Below, in pieces: positions 23,179 through 34,980 of a stretch of DNA of 64,000 bases (its first letter is position 1; each line of letters starts with the position of its first letter). The notes under the pieces were generated by a model. The model made no database searches. It worked only from the letters and a program-made list of their open reading frames with translations, and was not told the DNA's origin. Origin of the DNA: Petrosia ficiformis (Eukaryota > Porifera > Demospongiae > Haplosclerida > Petrosiidae); the NCBI GenBank assembly GCA_947044365.1, contig OX345644.1, positions 3,536,077 through 3,600,076 on the forward strand. The letters are read 5' to 3'. Both the position numbers and the translations under genes were made by a program.

Positions 23179-23590
23179 TATCTTTAAAGGTATTTACTTC
23201 AAAAGAAGATCACAAGTAATCACACATGATTACCTGTAGCTAATAAGTATAGCTATTATGACTGAATCAAGTTCAAATGGTCATTATGGAAAAAAGCTTT
23301 GTTTTAATGTGTGAGAAGGAGAGTAGAAGACGAATGCTTCTCAAGGAGATTGATATCACAAAGGTATATTAGTAATCTAGGTACATTGTGACTATAGAAT
23401 GAGATAAAACTTGAAAATGAATAACTCTTGAATGTAGTAGATGTTCATAAACTCATAATATTATTAATGTACACTATTTATAACTTTCATAACACATTGC
23501 ATATCATGTATTGAATATACTTCATTGAATATGTGTGAAAACTTACATTAATTAATACATATTATGTGCTTGAAATGTTAAATATAATAG
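23179..23590. repeat. Duplicated block, copy 2 (partner 15768-16170)
   Basis: Contains the small exon copy 23307-23363 (MCEKESRRRMLLKEIDITK, donor AAG|GTATAT). Frame, start and donor are kept, but no partner exons 2 or 3 are visible downstream. Confidence 0.75.
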
Positions 23591-25110
23591 TCGTTAATAT
23601 TATTGCTACAACCATTGATGGGTATAATCGGATAATATTACATATAATTATATGATCAAGCATGCTAAAAGGGGTCTTGTTTGATTTTCAACTTAGCACC
23701 AACTGCTACCTTTTCAGCCATTCAAATATGTATAACTATAGTATGTATAATAATTATATTCTGTATTATGTATAATATTATAATTTTTATATAGAATTGA
23801 TAATTAATTTTAGTATTGGTATCAGTTTCTTTTGAGTGATGTAACCATACTATTGTACTAATAGTGACATTGATTATGATGATGTCAGTGTAGGCTTTTG
23901 TATTACTCACAATTATTAAGAAAATATTGATTTTTCATTGAATGAATTTGATATCAGATAGGTAAATGTAATATCATATTTATATTGATTATTAGTAGAT
24001 ATCTAATGTCTTTATGTTCGTACATCATTGTCATTCGCTATTATTCGAGCCACTGGTTTGTGTCTACGAGGGTCAAGGGTGCCATGGAGAAGTGGTAGGG
24101 GTTTTGAAGATGGAGTGGGCCTGCCTATATGTGGATCATGAATGACTTTATTAGATTGGAAGAAATTTTCATTATATTGACTTATTTCAAAATTATCCTT
24201 TTTTTTAAAATTATATATATTTTTTAAATCTCTTTATTTTGTCCCTTTAAATTAGTTATTAATAAACTATAAAAATGTCTTTATCATAAAATTATTAATA
24301 TCAGTACATCACTAGTACTGACAGTACATACTGACTAGATATGTAAATATTGTGCATTAGAATACTTATTGACATTATGAACAACAATGATTACTACACA
24401 TTACTGATCTTGTAAATTGAAGGGTGTGAGAATAATCCTGTGTACTCAGGCATACCACCTTCATGCTAGAGATTATATTTCAGTAATAGACCATCTGTTC
24501 AAACTACAACTATACACACTTAAATAGTGACTTAAGAATAGTGACTACATGGCACTATAATACATGTCAGACATAATTGAACAATAATTATTATAATGAA
24601 CAATATGTTACAACAATACATTGTGAGTCAGTCATAAGTCTTGTGATATCACGGCAAGGAGCGAATGCCCCCGCCCTTCTAAATGAAACCCTGATGTATG
24701 AAACCTAAAAAATCATAGCACACTAACTATCAGTAGGAAAAGATGCAAGACGTTGAAAATTCAAAAGGCATATAAAACGCATATTAAAAAGCATATAAAA
24801 AAAACAAAAAGCATTAAAAAATATGAAAACATGATGAGGTGAGCAGTTATATACATGTGTATATGTATAAATATACCCATGCATACATACAAACACACAT
24901 ACACATATATATACACACCTACAAAAATCTATATATATCAAAACATACACATACACACATACATAAATATACATATCAGAACAACCATACAAGGGTAAAT
25001 AATAGACACACATTCAATTTAGTAATTATCATCTGGATGCCTGGCCTTGAGAACCAGGTATGGTGGATTAAAGGGTCCTTTAAAGGGTCCTTTAATGGCT
25101 AGCCAACTCT
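23591..25110. other. Intergenic repeat-rich DNA
   Basis: Holds the diverged duplicate of 20537-20850 (23725-24020). It also holds a segment at 24440-24530 repeated near 28670-28750 (GGATTATATTTCAGTAATAG type) and AC/AT-rich simple sequence at 24840-24990. At 24030-24130 one frame reads FAIIRATGLCLRGSRVPW before a stop, perhaps a transposon relic, but it is too short to assign. Confidence 0.4.
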
Positions 25111-25116
25111 CTCCAC

Positions 25117-25140
25117 TATGTATATGTACATGTATGTATG

Positions 25141-25173
<33 letters not shown>

Positions 25174-25300
25174 GTGTGTGTGTATTTATGTATGTGTGTA
25201 TGTATGTATGTACACTGTATGTATTAATGTATGCGTATGCATGTATGTAGGTGTCTATGTATGTGTATGTCTGTAGTTATATGTATGTATGTATGGATTC
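25117..25300. repeat. (TATG)n/(TG)n microsatellite
   Basis: Tetranucleotide TATG with TGTG stretches; the open frames here are artefacts. Confidence 0.9.
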
Positions 25301-25447
25301 ATGGCCATTTACTGGACAAGGGTCACAGTTCTATCCAGAGTTGTGATCAGATTCTAACTTGCGTTTACTATTGTTTACCTATTATGTACATCATACACTT
25401 AATTCCATCTTAGTATCCCAAATATGTACATGTATTATCTGGTAAGC

Positions 25448-25750
25448 AGTAATTCATCAAATGAGAATGTGATATGTACATATAGGATACAAACTGAAAT
25501 GAAAGTATTTGTGTATTGTTTCTCCTTCTAACACACATCAACAGTGTGTATGAATTGAACTGTCTTGTTTGTAATATAGTCAATACGAGTGATTAATTGT
25601 GTCGGAAGTAATTATGAATAAATTATCCAAATTAGTGCATATATACATTAATCATGTGCTACTCATAAGATAGTAATTATCAGATCTGATATAATAGTTG
25701 TGTAATGTGTGACTAGTAACAGTTTATATACTGAAAAGAAATGGGAATAA
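25448..25750. repeat. Duplicated block, copy 2 (partner 18665-19326)
   Basis: High similarity to 19209-19324 over 25642-25750, and lower similarity before that. A short TA tract follows at 25830-25855. Confidence 0.7.
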
Positions 25751-25824
25751 TACATAATAATAATTTATGTAGTGACACTAGATTCTATTATAATTATATA
25801 CATAATTTATATATATATTATAAT

Positions 25825-25855
<31 letters not shown>

Positions 25856-26184
25856 GGAACAGTTCACATTAGAATCCTATACATGTTTTTTAATGTTCAT
25901 GATATATGTATGGACAAAAAAGTACAAATAAACTTTTTGGACTTGTCAGCTTGTGTGCCCTCATGCCCTCATCAGGTCATGAGCCAAAGGTTTCTTTTTT
26001 TTTTCATTAAACTGCTAAATATCTGCTTAAAACAAGTCATGGAATTTAAGTAAATGGTTAATAGAATTATATCAACTATTCAAGTACTGTTATAATAATT
26101 ATTGTCTCAATTAAAAATTCAATTTACAATTACTGTATATAACAGTTATCCATTGTATTTTTATATTCATCACCTGCATCTCAT

Positions 26185-26608
26185 AGTGTCTACCAGTAAT
26201 GGACATGGAACCTAGATTGGGATGGTACCTTAGCAGCAAAATTAAACTCCATATAACAATCCTACATGAATTTGTTTTCCTACTATATATACTTATATGG
26301 AAGTGGTTTGTTTAATTTTGTTGCTAAGGTACCATCTTTATGTGCTTTTTCAGTTTTGATATCCCTACTTGATGTTCTTTCATTTTTGAAATATTATTCT
26401 TCATAACAAGTAATACAAACTAGAATGTGTTTACTTCTAGCAATACTATTATTTTGTTTTCCTGCTCACAAATGCAATCACTCTAATCTTCTTCTTCACA
26501 GGTCAGTGGTTACTTGTTCACAGTTGCTGTTAGACTCTTATCATACCGGCAAGTCTCAAGACTCAGTACTGAGTGGTGGGTGCTCCTCAACTTGTCAGTT
26601 GGGTGACT
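26185..26608 (+). pseudogene. Decayed dynein heavy chain terminal exons, second copy
   Basis: CATAGTGTCTACCAGTAATG at 26185 matches the start of the dynein exon at 61579. The segment at 26500-26608 (CACAG|GTCAG, CAAGTCTCAAGACT, TTGTCAGTTG) matches the last exon at 61807. A family D foldback element (26225-26395) sits between them. Frames are broken. Upstream and downstream similarity to 61560-62420 shows this is one end of a duplicated segment of about 0.9 kb. Confidence 0.6.
26225..26395. mobile_element. Family D foldback MITE inside the dynein relic
   Basis: GATGGTACCTTAGCAGCAAA pairs with the inverted TTTGTTGCTAAGGTACCATC, and CCATATAAC pairs with TATATGG. The right flank TTTTGATATCCCTACTTGA and TTCATTTTTGAAA matches the family D end. 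Confidence 0.75.
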
Positions 26609-26799
26609 GATGAAGATACACAATTACTTCATAAAATTAACCTATATATATATATAATATACATGATTGTGTTTCAAATTTCCCGCTGCAAAAATTCATA
26701 TATATATTATATATATAGCGCATGCATGTTTCCGTCAGTCGAAATTACGTAACTTTTTAATTTTTACGTATCTATATAAATCCGAAGCAGAACTCTGTG

Positions 26800-27055
26800 T
26801 CTAACTGGAAAATCCACCTGTTTCGAGAGTCTAGAAAAATCTACGGCTCGTTCTGTCTTATGTCCAGAGAAATCTCTCTCTCGATCAAGAAATCCATAGC
26901 TCTTTCCGTGTCTATTATCCAAGAAATCCATATTTCGTTCTGTCTCAAGAGTTTAGAGAAATCCACGGATCGTTCTGTCTCGTGTCTAAAGAAATCTCCA
27001 TCTCGATAAAGAAATCCATAATTCGTTCTGTCAAGTCTCTAAAAAAAATCCAGGT
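26800..27055 (+). repeat. Degenerate tandem repeat ending at a splice-donor-like site
   Basis: Units containing AGAAATCCAT and CGTTCTGTCT recur about every 35-75 bp, and the block ends AAATCCAG|GTGAGTAG. A homologous but shorter block lies at 62200-62385 and also ends at GTGAGTAG. Both follow TTTCAAATTTCCCGCT. They look like duplicated 5' UTR exons or promoters of an unseen gene; no coding role is evident. Confidence 0.45.
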
Positions 27056-27100
27056 GAGTAGTATGCTGCAATAATCATAACTGCATGAAGTTAAAAGGCC

Positions 27101-27241
27101 ACCATACACGAAGCAACTTGTTGCAGGCAACTAAGTCGTTACATGTGTATTGGATGTTGGTTGTTGCCTGCAACAATGAACTCCAGTCTCAACATGTTGC
27201 TTGTAAACTCCAAAGGATTAACATGTTGCTTTGTGTATGGT
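27101..27241. mobile_element. Small MITE with about 27-bp TIRs
   Basis: ACCATACACGAAGCAACTTG at the left and the inverted AACATGTTGCTTTGTGTATGGT at the right. Extra internal copies of GTTGC/GCAAC are present. Non-coding, 141 bp. Confidence 0.7.
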
Positions 27242-27534
27242 AGTCTTAAGTTATTATATAATTTATATGAAATATATAAAGTATGGTTACAAGGTTGATA
27301 TGCCAGATATAACATCTTCTGTGGAAGAAATTTATGTGGATATAATCCAAGGGCCAAGCCAGATAATATGTCCTGATACGGCAAAACATCAAAGTAACCA
27401 CACTGTAATTCAGATATAAAACCTGACATTGACCACAGCAACACAAACTACAAGACTACAACATTCACCTGGTCCAAACTCAAGACAAAACATTAGGAGA
27501 AACTACACACAGATATAGTAGTTTTGCCTTTCTA

Positions 27535-28330
27535 GAAGTATATTGATTATAACATGCTTACTACTGCTATAACAGATTCATAATTGTCCCAGGCTCGGTG
27601 ATTATAAATCTGATATAGCACTCGTAGGTGTGTTATAACATAGACTTCCACAGGTAGCATATACACCAATTAGCCATGCTTTATATAACATAATGATACT
27701 ATGATTTTGCAAACTATATACTCATCACATCAAATGGTTGCCATGGGACCATACTATATTATAATTTTTCCGGTTACTACTTGCTAACTTAGACACAGTT
27801 TGAACTGGGGTCAAAGGTCAGAAATGGTAGTAAAGGTATATAAATTCTGGGATTATTTGTGACAAAGTTTAACATTCGAATGTTAGGTTGATTTACACTA
27901 ACTACGAAATACAATTCGCGGCTGCAAAGAAGTGTCCAAACAACACTATTTCTTAGACAAAGTCTCCTGTACACTTGCTCACACACGTATGGTAATTTAA
28001 GGACGTCAAAACAAATAAAATAAACAGCTAATAGCACAACAACACATGTGATAGCTACTAAAGTAAAAATTTAAAAAAGAGCCGCAAAACAAATCTGCAC
28101 AAAATCCGAGTCCACCATTTTTTAACATAATTAATACAAAGTAGACACACCCACTCATTAGAATGAACACACACTGCTAAGCTGAGTGAGGATTTGTGCA
28201 CCCTAGTATAATTTATATGTAAATATTATGCTGGCAGCCAGACGTCATTTCAAAATACCAATGTAGCAGTATTGGTATAAAATGTAGGGATTGTGCCCTA
28301 CCTCAATCCTAGTTGCTATATAGTACATGT
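27535..28330. repeat. Duplicated block, copy 1 (partner 32345-33030)
   Basis: About 700 bp are shared with high similarity. The block starts at a palindrome (27547-27640: GCTATAACAGATTCATAAT ... ATTATAAATCTGATATAGC with GGCTCGG at the centre) and ends at GGGATTGTGCCCTACCTCAA and TATATAGTACATGT. This copy has about 90 bp (around 27790-27900) absent from the partner. Confidence 0.8.
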
Positions 28331-30726
28331 AGTTAAATCAGTTCAAAATTGAACAGCATGACAGTCCTGTGTTATTTCAGTTATTGTGGGTTCCTTTTTT
28401 CTCGTTGATTCACATAATTATAATTACATATTTATTATGTATAATTATTATATCACAGTTTGGAGGTTTATATGCATATTTATAGCCTGTTAGCATGTTG
28501 TTTCTATGTATTGTATTTTGAATATTACCTGTTTATATATGACTTCCCAGATTCCTGGCATATTGAGACATTATAACTGGAGTAATAGTAACACACATGA
28601 TGTGCATGCTATAAATCACTTTAGAATGCTTGTGCAGTTATCATACTGAAATATAATTCTGTATATATACTCAGGCATTTCATGCTAAGGATTATATTTC
28701 AGTAATAGACCATCTACAACTATAAACCTGCACACAAGGAATGCTTAAATAGATATTGTTCAAGGGTTGTAGGCCTGAAGGCAATCAATATCTATTCAAA
28801 ACTCTTTATACCGAATGTTCAAATTATTCAGGATTGAACATTTTGCTTATACATCTTAACTGCAAATGTAGCTAAATGTTTGTCCCTGTGAACTATATGG
28901 TATTACATTTATTCTTGTAGATAAGTAAACGAATAGTAGGGGAGTTTTCTGTGGGTAGATAGCCATTGTACACATAATGAATTGAACTACAACTCGTTAA
29001 GAATGTGCAGTAACTAAAGAGCTAATGCAATATATTGAAATATCTGAGCAATTTTCTCTGTATTTATAAATTATTATTTCAAGCCATCAAATGATAACTT
29101 AACCAAAATTGTGGTGTGATCTCATGAAGAGAAGCCAATTAAAATTACCTGATTGCATAGGCATATTTATACCCGGGCAGGCACGGGCATTGCCCGGGTA
29201 AAGAAAAAATAAAGTTGCCCCATTGCTTACCACATGTCTATATATAGGCGCGTAACACGCGTTATTTAATTGAATTGCAGTACTGCGCCACGCGCCTATA
29301 TAATAGGAAGAGGGAAAACCCTCTTGTTTATACATAATAACCACATTATAAAAAATGTCAAAAATTAAACAACAACAAAGTTTATATACTGCAAATGATT
29401 AATGATTGGTGGCCTTTGAGGATCATATTCAAGCTATCAAGGGAGGATGAGTGAGTAAAAATCAATAGCTGAAGTGACTACCAACAATCTGGAACGTAGA
29501 ACATGTACTAAAAAGAACAGTACAGAAAATAATTATTATCCAAATTAATGTTAAATTTGCCCAGACTCACAAGAATGCCAAAATAACTCTTCTTTGATGC
29601 ACTCGACTTTATCAGTTATATCAGTATGTCAGTTATAATAATAATTATATATCACTCCCACTAATAACTTTAATAATCATCAAAAACCACTTAATAACCT
29701 TTATTGATTGCAATTAATTATCATGAATAATTAATGAGCCCTGGTATGTTCTGAACCCTAGATACGCCTATGCCTGATTGTGGCACACATTATAACTATC
29801 ACTAGCAGTAGTTGCTTGTTCATCTACATTTTTAATAATTAGTATATAACCACAAATGCAATTATAAATTATTTAATTATATAAGATTATATAATTATAT
29901 ATAAGGATTAAACTGTAGTATATGCATATGTTTACACTAGTAATTTATCATTCTAACATCATCAGTTAATAAAATATGAAGTGACAAACAATGAGTTAAT
30001 GAATAAAAGGATTAGTTAGTTTTTACAATGTTGTTACCATTAATTTTGCACTTGGGAAATGTAACTAGTTGTGCATAACAATGTGCTCTAATATCAGATT
30101 TGCTGTAAACTCATGGAATGATACAATACTTGTGGTTACTGATCTATTTGAAATATATAGATACTTTCCAATTCAAGATATTACTGCCACTAACAGCTAG
30201 TATTGACGAAATAGTGCTACAATTGGCTAATGCTAATAGGACTCCCCTTCATTAGACAGTGTGTATAATAACCCTGTAGTGTCTCGAGTTTCTTTTGATG
30301 TCTCGTAATATGGCATGATAGTAATTTTAGTTATTTTTCCAACAGTACATAATATATTGCATACAATTATGAGTACTCACATATTAGATTTATTCTTGTA
30401 GATGAGTAAACATATAGTAGGGGAGTTTACTGCGGGCAGATAGCATGAATTCCATTGTATGTGTGACTGAACATGAAAGCGGTCTTATTTCATTTTTATG
30501 GCCACCCCTTATATATATATATATATGTTGCATACGTAGTTAAGGAAGTTGCATCATTCTGTAACATGTCAATTAATGAGTATGGCTCATGAAAGAATTC
30601 ATATACAGCAAAAATATGCAAAGAACCATGTGTTCACTCAAAAGGTCAATACCATATATGGATAATACCGGTAATTATTATACAAACAATAATAGTGCAC
30701 TGCACAAACAATGTAAATTACATATA
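28331..30726. other. Intergenic DNA with small repeats
   Basis: No gene. Contains a repeat (28670-28750) shared with 24445-24530. A 60-bp phrase at 28895-28960 (TTTATTCTTGTAGAT, AGTAGGGGAGTTT) recurs at 30390-30450. A small inverted repeat GGCGCG...CGCGCC lies at 29247-29299 (TATATAGGCGCG / CGCGCCTATATA). A fragment of the family A flank (AGTTAAGGAAGTTGC) lies at 30535-30590. Confidence 0.45.
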
Positions 30727-30938
30727 CAGTGTTCTGCCCACACTGGTCGGCACTGGTCGGGAATAACCACCTCTCAGATGAATTAACCACCTCTTAGATA
30801 AATTAACCACCTTTTAACCACCTCTCAGATAATACATATATAAGCTACTGAGACAGAATTAACTATATACTGGATAAACAGCCCTAAATTCATGTAATAT
30901 CCAACCACCACTCTAAATATCCTGGGCAGAACACTGCA
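30727..30938. mobile_element. MITE with CAGTGTTCTGCCCA termini
   Basis: CAGTGTTCTGCCCA at the left, GGGCAGAACACTG at the right. The inside holds three or four tandem copies of ATTAACCACCTCTCAGAT. Termini beginning CAGTG suggest a hAT-type element; the flanking 8-mers match only partly, so the target duplication is unclear. Confidence 0.65.
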
Positions 30939-31900
30939 TATATATACATATATATATATTGGCTGACTTATTTCTGTGCTGAGGATGCTTGCCTCATTTT
31001 AACAAATTCCTGCAGATCCACTAGCTTCTTTCTCAAACTTCCTTTACATGTATGTAACAAGGAGTTGTAAGTCCTAGTACATACAATTTCATTAAACAAT
31101 AGCTCAAAGGGATATAGACCCATGGGTGAGTGTGCAGCTGAGCAACATGATAAGCATGTAAGACAAGAGGTTGGTGAAGTTCTTATTCTGTTACATATGG
31201 TTGGAGTAAAGAACCTGTTACGGAAGGTGTGCTACAGCTTTTTGCAATGTTGCTCTCAAGATGGAACTCTCAAAATTGCAATCTTGTTCTCAGTAAAGCC
31301 ACTGTGTCTTTTGCTTTTTAGCAACGTAGGAGGTACTGGATATATGGAAGTGGTTTGTTTAATTTAATTGACATTTGACCTACCTCCTGTGTTACCCATC
31401 CCAACCTTGTTGGCATAGTTTGGGGGTTTTCACCTCCCTACATCTCCTATCACTTTTATTGAAAATGTTTTTTTATTATTTTTTAATCATAAAAGTAGTG
31501 CATTTCCAATTAGGAAGATATTTTCTCGTTCAAATTCTTCAAAGTTATTATTAGAAATGAATTTGTACTTATAGTAAAGAAATTTAACAACAAGTATATA
31601 TACAGTATGTTCCTAATGGAAGTACAAATGTAATATAGTCTAGTCAACAAGAATTGCATCGTTGGAATGTAAAATCACTACATGTTTGGGGTCTCTCATG
31701 TGAGCGTGTACTTACTTACCTTGTGTATATCTGCATGTCTTGGCAGGAAACTTTGAAGAAAATGTTGTTGTCTTTATCGACCTGCATCTGTTGTTAGAAT
31801 TGACAATACCTGAAGGAAAACAAGCCAAAAGCACCTCAAAGATTATTATTTGTAATATACATGACTGCTTTGATTGGCTAAGTAAGTCCACTCACCTAAA
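30939..31900. other. Intergenic DNA with a family D fragment
   Basis: 31335-31475 carries the right half of a family D element (ATGGAAGTGGTTTGTTTAAT ... CACTTTTATTGAAAATG). The rest shows no gene. Confidence 0.4.
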
Positions 31901-32345
31901 GTATATATAAGAAGACTGGTGAAGCCACTGGCTTCTCAGACCACACTATCAACTGTGTCCAGCTGGAGAAGAGAAAGCTGGATGGAAGTTCTTTTACATC
32001 TCCAAATAAGAGATAAAAGGATATACATTGTAGTTGTTTGTCACTAGTAAATGGTCACATTAAAGAGCATAATAATAAATTCACTTTGTCTCGCTGTGAA
32101 GGTTCTCACTTATGGAGATTTCAGGAGAGTAGGACCTGAACAATGGAGAAAGAACATCAGCTGTGTAAGAGATAACGTGGAAGACCATTATTGGATTGCT
32201 GGTAATTTACAAAAAAAAATACACAGAGGAATTATTATTTGTGTTGGAGGAGAATCAGATGTATTGAAATATTAATCGCAGTGTTAAATTATAATTGTTT
32301 GAATAGTATGTACTTATATATAGCCAAGTATCTTGTAAATTCCTT
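31900..32345 (+). pseudogene. Possible transposase helix-turn-helix relic
   Basis: At about 31917-32018 a frame reads EATGFSDHTINCVQLEKRK and then SPNKR before a stop. This resembles the ATGVS..TV..I..E helix-turn-helix of IS630/Tc1-like transposases. A TATA-like TATATATAAG lies just before it. No DDE domain follows. Low confidence; a chance resemblance is possible. Confidence 0.25.
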
Positions 32346-33030
32346 CTGGTTATAGTATAAGTATATTCATTATAACACACTTACTAGCGCTATAACAGAT
32401 TTATAATTGCCCCAGGCTCGGTGATTATAGATTTGATATAGCACTTGTAGGTGTGTTATAACATATACTTCCAAACACAAGCAGGTAGCATATACACTAA
32501 CTAGCCATGCTTTATATAACATAATGATAGTATGATTTAGCAATAGAATTTTTGGTATAAATATACTGTAGATGTATATGCAAACTATACACCTCATCAT
32601 ATCAAATGGTTGCCAAGGGACCATACTATATTATAATTATTCTGATAAAAGCAGTGACTCCTGTACTCTTGCTCACACACGTATAGCAATTGAAAGATGT
32701 AAAAAACAAATAAAATAAACAACTAGTAGCACAACAACACAAGTGATACTAGAGTACAAAACAACTTGCCTTTAAAAAGGGCAGCAGAAAATCTGCACAA
32801 AATCTGAGTCTGCCATTTTCCAGTATGATTAGTACAAAGCAGACATGCTCACTCATCAGAATTAACACACACTGCTAAGCTGAGTGAGGATTTGTGCACC
32901 CTAGTATAATTTATATGTAAATGTTGTGCTGGCAGCCAGACGTTATTTCAAACTACCAATGTAGCAGTATTGGTATAAAATGTAGGGATTGTGCCCTACC
33001 TCAATTCTACTTGCTATATAGTACATGTGG
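32345..33030. repeat. Duplicated block, copy 2 (partner 27535-28330)
   Basis: Same order of landmarks as copy 1, including the palindrome around 32371-32462 and the terminal GGGATTGTGCCCTACCTCAA. Confidence 0.8.
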
Positions 33031-33229
33031 GTAGGTATAAAACGCGGAACACGGATCAACGGATTATGGATCAAAGATCAAAATTTTATCTGATTATTCA
33101 TCAAAATTGTAGATTAATTTTTATTTCACTACACCAAACTTTATTTCCATTTTTTTAAAAATCGTCAAGTTTGTATTCAGAATGCTAATAATTTCAAGTT
33201 GTGAGGATATGTCAATCTAACTACCATGT

Positions 33230-33751
33230 ATTTATTTAGTGTCAAATTGTTATGACTGTATCATTCGTGCATTAAACAAACAAAGAAGTGCTAAATGTAC
33301 ATGTAGTAACAAAATTAATTCTAAGAGAAGAGATACTTACAACAAAATGACTCCTGAATTGAAAGATAAGATAGAGCTAGACATGCTGTTAAGAATGGTA
33401 ACAGTACTGCTGCTCTAGAATGATTGAATTATAGACCTTCATTAATTTGAAAGAGGTCCTTTTTGGGTCTATTAATCCTCTTGTTCCATTCAATAGATAT
33501 CTCTCACACCCACTAGTAAACAAGTGGTCTCAGGAAATGTTTTTTACATGTTTGCAATTTTCACAAATAATTGATGAATCACAAAATAAGCACCTCACGA
33601 AAATTACCTGCTTTACAATATTCATCATTTATAATAACACTATCACTTCCATTAATTTAGATTACCACTACTACTATCAATAAAAAAGAGCTTGATAAAT
33701 TTTAAAAATACTACTGTCCATCAAATCATCTTCATCACAAAACTATAATCA
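33230..33751 (+). promoter_or_regulatory. Conserved upstream region of ankyrin-Roc gene 2
   Basis: About 300 bp before the start codon is closely similar to the region before gene 3 (46855-47165). Shared phrases include TTTATAATAACACTATCACT, ATTAATTTAGATTACCACTA and GAGCTTGATAAA. This implies a promoter and 5' UTR copied with the gene. No TATA box at a standard place. Confidence 0.5.
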
Positions 33752-34980
33752 ATGGATAAGGAAATTGCTTGTGCCTTTACGAATGGAGATTATGAGCGAG
33801 CTTCAGAGTTGTTAAAGGAAGTGAGAGATTCTGAGAATATTGGCTTATTGTGGTTCTATCCAGAGAATCACAAGCATATAGATTGTAACATGTACAGTGT
33901 TACTCTTCTTCATCTTGCTGCTTATCATGGGTGGTTAGATATTTGTCATCAACTAGTAACAGAATATAAATATAATCCTCATGTACAATACAGCTTTGGA
34001 TCTCTTACTTACATTTCAACACAAACTTACTTTTATAGTCGTCTGCCACCGCCACCACCTTTATTCTATGCTACATTGAGTGGACACTATGAGGTAGTAA
34101 AATACCTCATTAATAAATGTAATTGTGATCCTCATCGACAAAGTATAGAGGGAGAGACTCCATTATATCTGGCATGTTTAGGAGAACATTATGAGATAGT
34201 ACAACATCTTGTTAACAAGTGTCGTGCCAGTATATCGCATCTTCTGCATAGGGCTTGTCAATATGGTGAATTGCAAGTAGTAGCATTTCTAGTATCTTTA
34301 CCTTCAGTAGATGTGAATATCCAAGATGATAGCGGCTATACTCCACTGCATATAGCTTGCCATTATGGTTAATTAGACATCATAAAGTTTCTCTTATCCT
34401 TACCTTCAGTAGATGTGAATATCAAAATTCCTAGTTATCCTGTTTTACTACATAATGCTTGTCGTTTTGGTACAATAAATGTTGTAAAGTTTCTTATATC
34501 TGCATCATCAGTAGATGTAAATATCAAAGATGATGATGGTTACACTCCACTACATACAGCTTGTCAATATAGTCAATTAGACATTGTTAAGTTTTTCTTA
34601 TCCTTATCCTCAATAGATATGAATATCAAAATTCCTAGTTACCCTGTTCTACTGCATAATGCTTGTCGTTTTAGTACAATAAATGTTGTAAAATTTCTTA
34701 CATCTGCATCCTTAGTAGATGTAAACATCCAAAATGATGATGGTTATACTCCACTACATACAGCTTGTCAATATAGTCAATTAGACATTATTAAGTTTCT
34801 AGCATCTTTACCTTCAGTGGATGTGAACATCCGAAGTAACAATGGCTATACTGCAATTCATACAGCTTGTGAGTATGGTAAAATACAAGTTATTAAGTTT
34901 TTAATGTCTTTGCCTTCAGCAGATTTGAACATCCGAAGTAGCAATGGCTATTCTCCAATTCATACAGCTTGTAAGTATGG

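Noticed and set aside
24030..24130. Reverse-transcriptase or transposase fragment (FAIIRATGLCLRGSRVPW)
   Set aside because: Short, flanked by stops, and I cannot tie it to a family with confidence.
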